Assembly: GCF_036785885.1 (NCBI RefSeq)
Contig: NC_092312.1
Coordinates: 21,346,001-21,410,000 of the forward strand
DNA: 64,000 nucleotides
From: Coffea arabica
Taxonomy: Eukaryota; Streptophyta; Magnoliopsida; Gentianales; Rubiaceae
Direction: 5' to 3'
Below are positions 59,378 through 64,000 of the stretch, piece after piece (the stretch's first letter is position 1; every line of letters starts with the position of its first letter). The notes beneath the pieces were generated by a model, which searched no databases, was not told the DNA's origin, and saw only the letters and a list, made by a program, of their open reading frames with translations. The position numbers and the translations under genes were made by a program.

Positions 59378-60039
59378 AGCTTTTTTTTTCTTTTTTTTTT
59401 GTCGGCTGGGAGGTATCCTGACTTGTTAGAATCACCCGGCCAGACTACTCCTCCCAAGCTATGAGAGCCCGTCCCAAGGATCACAGCAAGGAAGCATCCG
59501 GGAGTCGAACTTGAGACTTGCTCCTAAAGAGGAGACTACGGAAATCGTTTGAGCTATCCAAAGGTAGGGCTGTCAACGGGTCGGGTCCGGGTCGAAATTC
59601 ATTATTCCGGACCCGGACCCGAATTATTGTACCGGAACCGGATCCGACCCGTTTACTCGACAGGTCTTTTATTCTATGTTCCAGATCCGGATCCGGCGGG
59701 TCCCGGATCCGGATCGGGTCTACCCGCACAAATTTAACAAAATTTATAATTTCTAATAAAAATAAGAAAAAAATATATTTGTAAACTAATTTCTAACTAA
59801 TGCAAAGAAAAAACCAAATAAGAAAAGAAATCAAATTGACTTTACTCAAATACATCACCCTAATCAAATTATATTGATAAATATATATATTTTAAATTAT
59901 TAATTCATTTATATCCGGATCCGGGTCTAATACGGGTCGGAATACTATATTCCGTATCCGACCCATTTTTGTTTGACAAAACGGATCCGATCTGGATCCG
60001 GGTCTAGACCCGACCCGTTGACAAGCCTATCCAAGGGAA
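59378..60039 (-). mobile_element. tRNA-derived SINE, interrupted by a MITE
   Basis: Minus-strand reading: TTCCCTTGGA, ATAGCTCAAACGATTT (A-box-like), CTCCTCTTTAGGAGCAAGTC, AAGTTCGACTCCC (B-box-like), then a body ending CAGCCGAC with an A-rich tail (59400-59381). The outer flanks share CAGATAACA (59369-59377 and 60040-60048), a 9-bp target duplication. The SINE head at 60030-60039 is separated from the body at 59564 by the hAT-like MITE 59565-60029. It is not a functional tRNA gene: no anticodon stem or acceptor pairing fits. Confidence 0.82.
59565..60029. mobile_element. hAT-like MITE nested in a SINE (465 bp)
   Basis: Ends TAGGGCTGTCAACGGGTCGG and inverted TAGGCTTGTCAACGGGTCGG. Flanks TCCAAAGG (59557-59564) and TCCAAGGG (60030-60037) form an 8-bp duplication with one difference. 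Subterminal GGATCCGGATCGGGT-type motifs are repeated in both orientations around an AT-rich centre. Confidence 0.85.
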
Positions 60040-60048
60040 CAGATAACA

Positions 60049-60864
60049 CGGTTTACGCTCCCCCTCTTTTTTTTTTTTTTTTTTTTTAAATAACATGGTT
60101 CACCCACTTGATATACTAAAACATTTTATAATTTCCTTTTTATGTTTAATAGTTTATTGATAGTAATAAAAAAATAGACCATAGTAAATAAGTCCGTTGA
60201 AAAAAATAGAGTATAATGACAGATGAGGTGCAATTTAACTTGAGATGAATATTCGACAATATTGTTGCAAGTTTGTAATCCATTCAAATGACTTTTACGG
60301 TTCTATCCAACTCCTGCGATTGGTAATTACCTAATTATTCTTTTCTGGTTGGCATTGGAAACATCATGCATAATAGTACTTTTTTCAATTGTCATCCTTT
60401 GATCAAAATTAAAAACTGTGGGACATAATTTGTTTACATTCAAACATTAGAGTGCACTTTAGTGTAGTGCCCCAATTTTGGGGACTAAAAGTGTAATTCC
60501 TCCCAATTCTTTTGCCTCGGGAGTAAACTACATAATCCTTTACGTAAGCTCATGCCTTGTGCTGATTACCTCTCTTCCCTGCGAGCGCCAAAACTTCTCA
60601 CGCAGTTCACACATTGCGGCGCTCTCTCTTCCCCTCAGCCGGAGAGAGCTCTCTCTTCTGATTCCTCCTGCAGTGAAGCATTCTACTCTGAAGTTTCTTC
60701 TCTTTATTTTTTCCTGGTATAAGTTTGTATTTCGAAATTTCACCTGTTCGAAGAAGTCCTAAAAGAGGGTTTGTTACATATTTCATCTTATATATTGTGG
60801 AAAAATCTATATAATGATGCGGCGGATTTTTTTAACTTGTTGATGATTGATTGAAGGTCTCAAT
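60049..60864. other. upstream region and 5' leader of the NAT10-family gene
   Basis: Includes a T run at about 60068-60089. TTGAAG-GTCTCAAT just before the ATG at 60865 could be a splice acceptor of a leader intron. The frame at 60478-60762 has no recognisable protein character and is more likely leader or promoter. Confidence 0.4.
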
Positions 60865-62990
60865 ATGAGGAAAAAAGTTGATGAGCGGATTAGGAGTTTG
60901 ATTGAAAATGGAGTAAGGATGAGGCACCGGTCTATGTTTGTAATAATCGGTGATAAATCTCGTGACCAGGTCTGTTTTTCAGCACTAGTGATATTGGCTT
61001 TTTATACTTACTTTTCTGGTCTAATTTGCTAATTTCTTTTGTTTTTTTTGTTGCAGATTGTTAATTTACACTATCTGTTAAGTAAAGCAGTAATTAAATC
61101 TAGACCAACCGTTTTGTGGTGTTACAAGGACAAACTCGAGCTTAGCAGGTATTTTTATTTTCTCTGTGGACATTATTCAATGTTAGTTTGGCTAATTTTA
61201 GGCTCAGAAGATGTTCATTGTCGACTTGGTTCACGCTCAAATTTAATTGCTTTTGGACTTGCCTGTCTTGTGTCATCTACCGGTGCTTAGGTTCATAGCT
61301 ATCGTACCATACATTGCATTCTAATAGTAGATGATGACAAATCTTCAAATAAATGGCTCACTTTATGAACTCTTGGAAAGAAATGAGCACTTATTTTGCT
61401 GCTTGCGACTTCTTGTTATCCAGCCACAAGAAAAAACGTGCGAAGCAAGTTAAGAAGCTAATGCAAAGAGGACTTCTTGATCCTGAGAAAGTAGACCCAT
61501 TTTCACTTTTCATCGAAAGTGGTGGGGTCTCATTCTGCTTGTACAGAGACTCAGATAGGATTCTTGGAAATACATATGGAATGTGCATATTACAGGTGAG
61601 TTATTTAGTGATTTGTCTGTCTAGAGATTCACGAATATATTTTGATAATCTTCTATGTATTATCTATTAGATTTTTCAAATTTTGCATTTTTGGAATCAG
61701 GATTTTGAAGCCCTCACTCCAAACATCCTTGCAAGAAGCATAGAGACAGTTGAAGGAGGTGGTTTGGTTATTTTGCTGCTTCGTTCACTCTCTTCTCTTA
61801 GCTCTTTGTACACGATGGTTATGGTCTGTACTCTTCTCCTTAATCTTTCCATTTAATTCAACTAAACATGTTAGCCATCTTGCAAAAGCTCCTAAATAGA
61901 TGCATGGAAAATATAAAATCTTGGATGCTTGAAATCCACAGCTGTCTATTTGGGTTTCTTTTGGACTATTCCTTTATTCGTGACTGTAAAGATGAGCCAT
62001 TGTGGTAATTGAATAGGCAGTATGGAGTCATCCATTGGGTTTGTGTCTAAATATGAGGATGTATGGCCCAAAGTTAGTCAGGGAACATACTTAATCAAGG
62101 AGAGCTGATGTCTTTTAAATGTTTCAGCTTTACACATACTCAGATTTCGAGAAACTGGCACGGATTCTTTGATCTTTAATTGGATCTAATAGTATTCATA
62201 GAACGCATTATGCATCACTGACTGCATTCAGAATATGTGAATGCATAAAACAGGCAACATGTTGTGGATTTGGTAGTTCTGTGGAACAAGGAACATTGCA
62301 TTTAGAAATAGCTTTGAGGAACTAATATTCTACACATCTAAGCCAGCCACAAAAAACATAGAAACTCAAAATTAGGATTATCTGTTCTAAATTTTGTTTC
62401 CTCTATCGCCTTTGACTAACCTTTGTGAATAATATCTCCAATGTGGGGCAAAACCATAATATGCAAGACTTTATCTTCTATTCTCATTTTCATAAGTGGG
62501 ATTTTGGCGACCTTTTCTGATATCCGTAGGACATGAATGCCAGTATTCATTCTGATGCCTTTACATGAGACTGGAACTTAAGCTTGAACTCGAGATTGAG
62601 AATAAGTAAAGTTGTGTGGTGGAATTCTTTCAAAGCAATAGATTTAACAATTGCACGTACTTCATGCCGTGTGCATTAAACATCTCCGTGGGATAACACA
62701 TGTTACTTCCATCGAAATGTTTTTCCAGCATTCGTCTTAGAGAAACAAGATTCTTTGAAGTTAAAGGCGTTTACTTGATGTTAGATCTGTGACTAAATAA
62801 AGCCAGTGAAAGTGTGGAAAATGGATGTATTATATGTTATACCTGTAACTTTGTTAGACAGTCAAATGGCATCAAAAGTGTTTAAAGGGCTAGTGCTCAA
62901 GCTACTTTCTTTATATACCTCTTCTTCCTTTCTGTTTCTATTTTTTGTTTATTTTGTTTTTAGCCAAGGAGTTAATGCTTGTTCAACAAA

Positions 62991-63025
<35 letters not shown>

Positions 63026-64000
63026 TCATTGGCAATTTAACTTGTTTTAGCTTTACTATCTCTGTTCAGCAAGAGGGGACAACCCTTCCTTGGTAATCAG
63101 TTGTTGTACTCTATTATTAACAGGAAAAGAAAAAGCAAGAAAGTGTATGAGAACTATGCGAGACTCTTTCTTTGGAGCATTTATAATTTCCTTTTTTAAC
63201 CTTCCACTCTGTTTAGTGTGATGTGATTGTTTCTGGTATTTTATTTATTTATTTATTTTTAATTTTTTAAGAAAAAACTGGAAGTATGAGACACGTAGTG
63301 CCTTAGCTTTTCCTATCTCATCTCTTTTTGTTCAACAAAAGATTATGTGAAAATCTTTCCCATTACTTTAGAAGCAGATGGACTGTTATTCTGTTGTGAT
63401 TAGTAATATTTTTTTCAACAAACGTGTTGTGATTAGTAATTGATAGCTAATGGTTTAATACTCTTAAGCTTCTCATTCTGTGGCCCTAGGATGTGCATGA
63501 AAGATTTCGTACAGAGGCCCATCATAACATTGTCTCACGTTTCAATGAGCGGTTTCTACTATCTCTTGGCACATGCAAATCGTGTTTGGTCATGGACGAT
63601 GAACTGAATATTCTGCCAATTTCATCACATGTGAAGTCAATGAATATGTCATCAATTAAAGAGGTAAAAATAAAAATTTTCTTTTTATCAATCATTGGTT
63701 TTCTGTCTTATATCTGAGCTTCTGTGACATTGGAACATCTTTGCAAGTTTATATTTTATTTTTCTTGATTTTTTTCTTTTCTAGCTTTTTGGTTTTCTTG
63801 ATAAATGACATATCTCATCATCATAATTTTTCTCTTATTTTGTTTGTGACGCAACATAAAATCCAGGCTGGGTAGGCTGCAGATTTGTAGAATAGTTTTT
63901 TGGGGCTAAAACTCGCACTAGTAAGAAATAATGAAGGCAGAAGTCACATAAACAAAGATCAATCAAAACCAGAACTGATAGGAAACTGATAGGATAAGTA
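60865..64000 (+). CDS. NAT10: RNA cytidine acetyltransferase (NAT10/Kre33 family), 5' part
   Basis: Nucleolar enzyme that makes N4-acetylcytidine in 18S rRNA and in tRNA, using acetyl-CoA and ATP. Exons read: 60865-60969 MRKKVDERIRSLIENGVRMR then SMFVIIGDKSRDQ; about 61057-61148 IVNLHYLLSKAVIKSRPTVL then WCYKDKLELS; about 61423-61594 SHKKKRAKQVKKLMQRGL then DPFSLFIESGG and ILGNTYGMCILQ; about 61701-61828 DFEALTPNILARSIETVEGG then LLRSLSSLSSLYTMVM; and 63490-63663 DVHERFRTEAHHNIVSRFNE then FLLSLGTCKSCLVMDDELNI and LPI. These are the TmcA-type N-terminal region preceding the helicase and acetyltransferase domains. The rest lies beyond the window; 63664-64000 is intron. I chose the ATG at 60865, which gives the conserved MRKKVD start. 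Confidence 0.94.
62994..63018. repeat. (CA)n microsatellite in the NAT10-family gene intron
   Basis: About 12 CA units followed by TATATAT. Confidence 0.88.

Noticed and set aside
59500-59564. tRNA-like segment with A-box and B-box
   Set aside because: It is the tRNA-derived head of a SINE with an A-rich tail and target duplication, not a tRNA gene.
60060-60105. Second poly-T-tailed insertion flanked by similar ATAACA(C/T)GGTT sequences
   Set aside because: The A run would lie at the wrong end for a retroposed copy and the insert is only about 45 bp. Probably a simple T-run expansion.
1-64000. CRISPR arrays, operons, bacterial-type defence systems, biosynthetic gene cluster
   Set aside because: Intron-rich plant nuclear genes of unrelated function; the repeats are transposons, tandem duplications and microsatellites rather than spaced identical repeats.

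Overview
The window looks like nuclear DNA of a flowering plant. The genes are split by many GT-AG introns, intergenic DNA is AT-rich and full of short DNA transposons, and every recognisable protein has a plant form (a plastid-targeted IspD, methionine S-methyltransferase, an ER small heat-shock protein, a plant F-box protein). Gene and repeat style suggest a eudicot, perhaps an asterid such as coffee. That placement is a guess from the sequence only.

Layout. 1-18 kb: one large minus-strand gene, CAND1, complete from ATG (16209) to stop (118), with a 1.5 kb intron in its 5' leader. 18.2-22.3 kb: three DNA elements packed side by side (a TIR element with a polypyrimidine core, a fold-back element, and a TIR element filled with AT-rich tandem repeats). 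23.3-28.8 kb: minus-strand ISPD, with a hAT-like MITE inserted 160 bp upstream of its ATG. 30-32.6 kb: a fold-back element, then a degenerate RNase H-like coding remnant with one in-frame stop. 33.2-35.0 kb: plus-strand strictosidine synthase-like gene. 35.5-36.8 kb: minus-strand F-box gene. 38.5-44.1 kb: a gene-free transposon zone with a Stowaway MITE, a 1.12 kb near-complete palindrome with a perfect 9-bp target duplication, a second member of the 18.2 kb TIR family in the opposite orientation, another fold-back element and a MITE. 44.3-54.4 kb: plus-strand methionine S-methyltransferase (MMT), complete. 55.9-56.5 kb: intronless ER-type small heat-shock gene with heat-shock elements upstream. 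56.5-60.8 kb: gene-poor, with a tandem repeat and a tRNA-derived SINE split by a hAT-like MITE. 60.9-64 kb: 5' part of the RNA cytidine acetyltransferase gene (NAT10/Kre33 family), running off the window.

The genes are unrelated housekeeping or stress genes: ubiquitin-ligase cycling, plastid isoprenoid precursors, S-methylmethionine synthesis, ER proteostasis and rRNA/tRNA acetylation. They do not form a pathway cluster. I found no tRNA or rRNA gene, no CRISPR array and no convincing new multi-gene system. The most interesting material is structural: long-inverted-repeat elements with target duplications, a two-member TIR family with conserved ends but different interiors, a nested SINE/MITE insertion, and a 332-bp higher-order AT-rich repeat inside a TIR element. 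Splice sites and intron coordinates were read by eye from the sequence and by recall of family conservation. No search was run.
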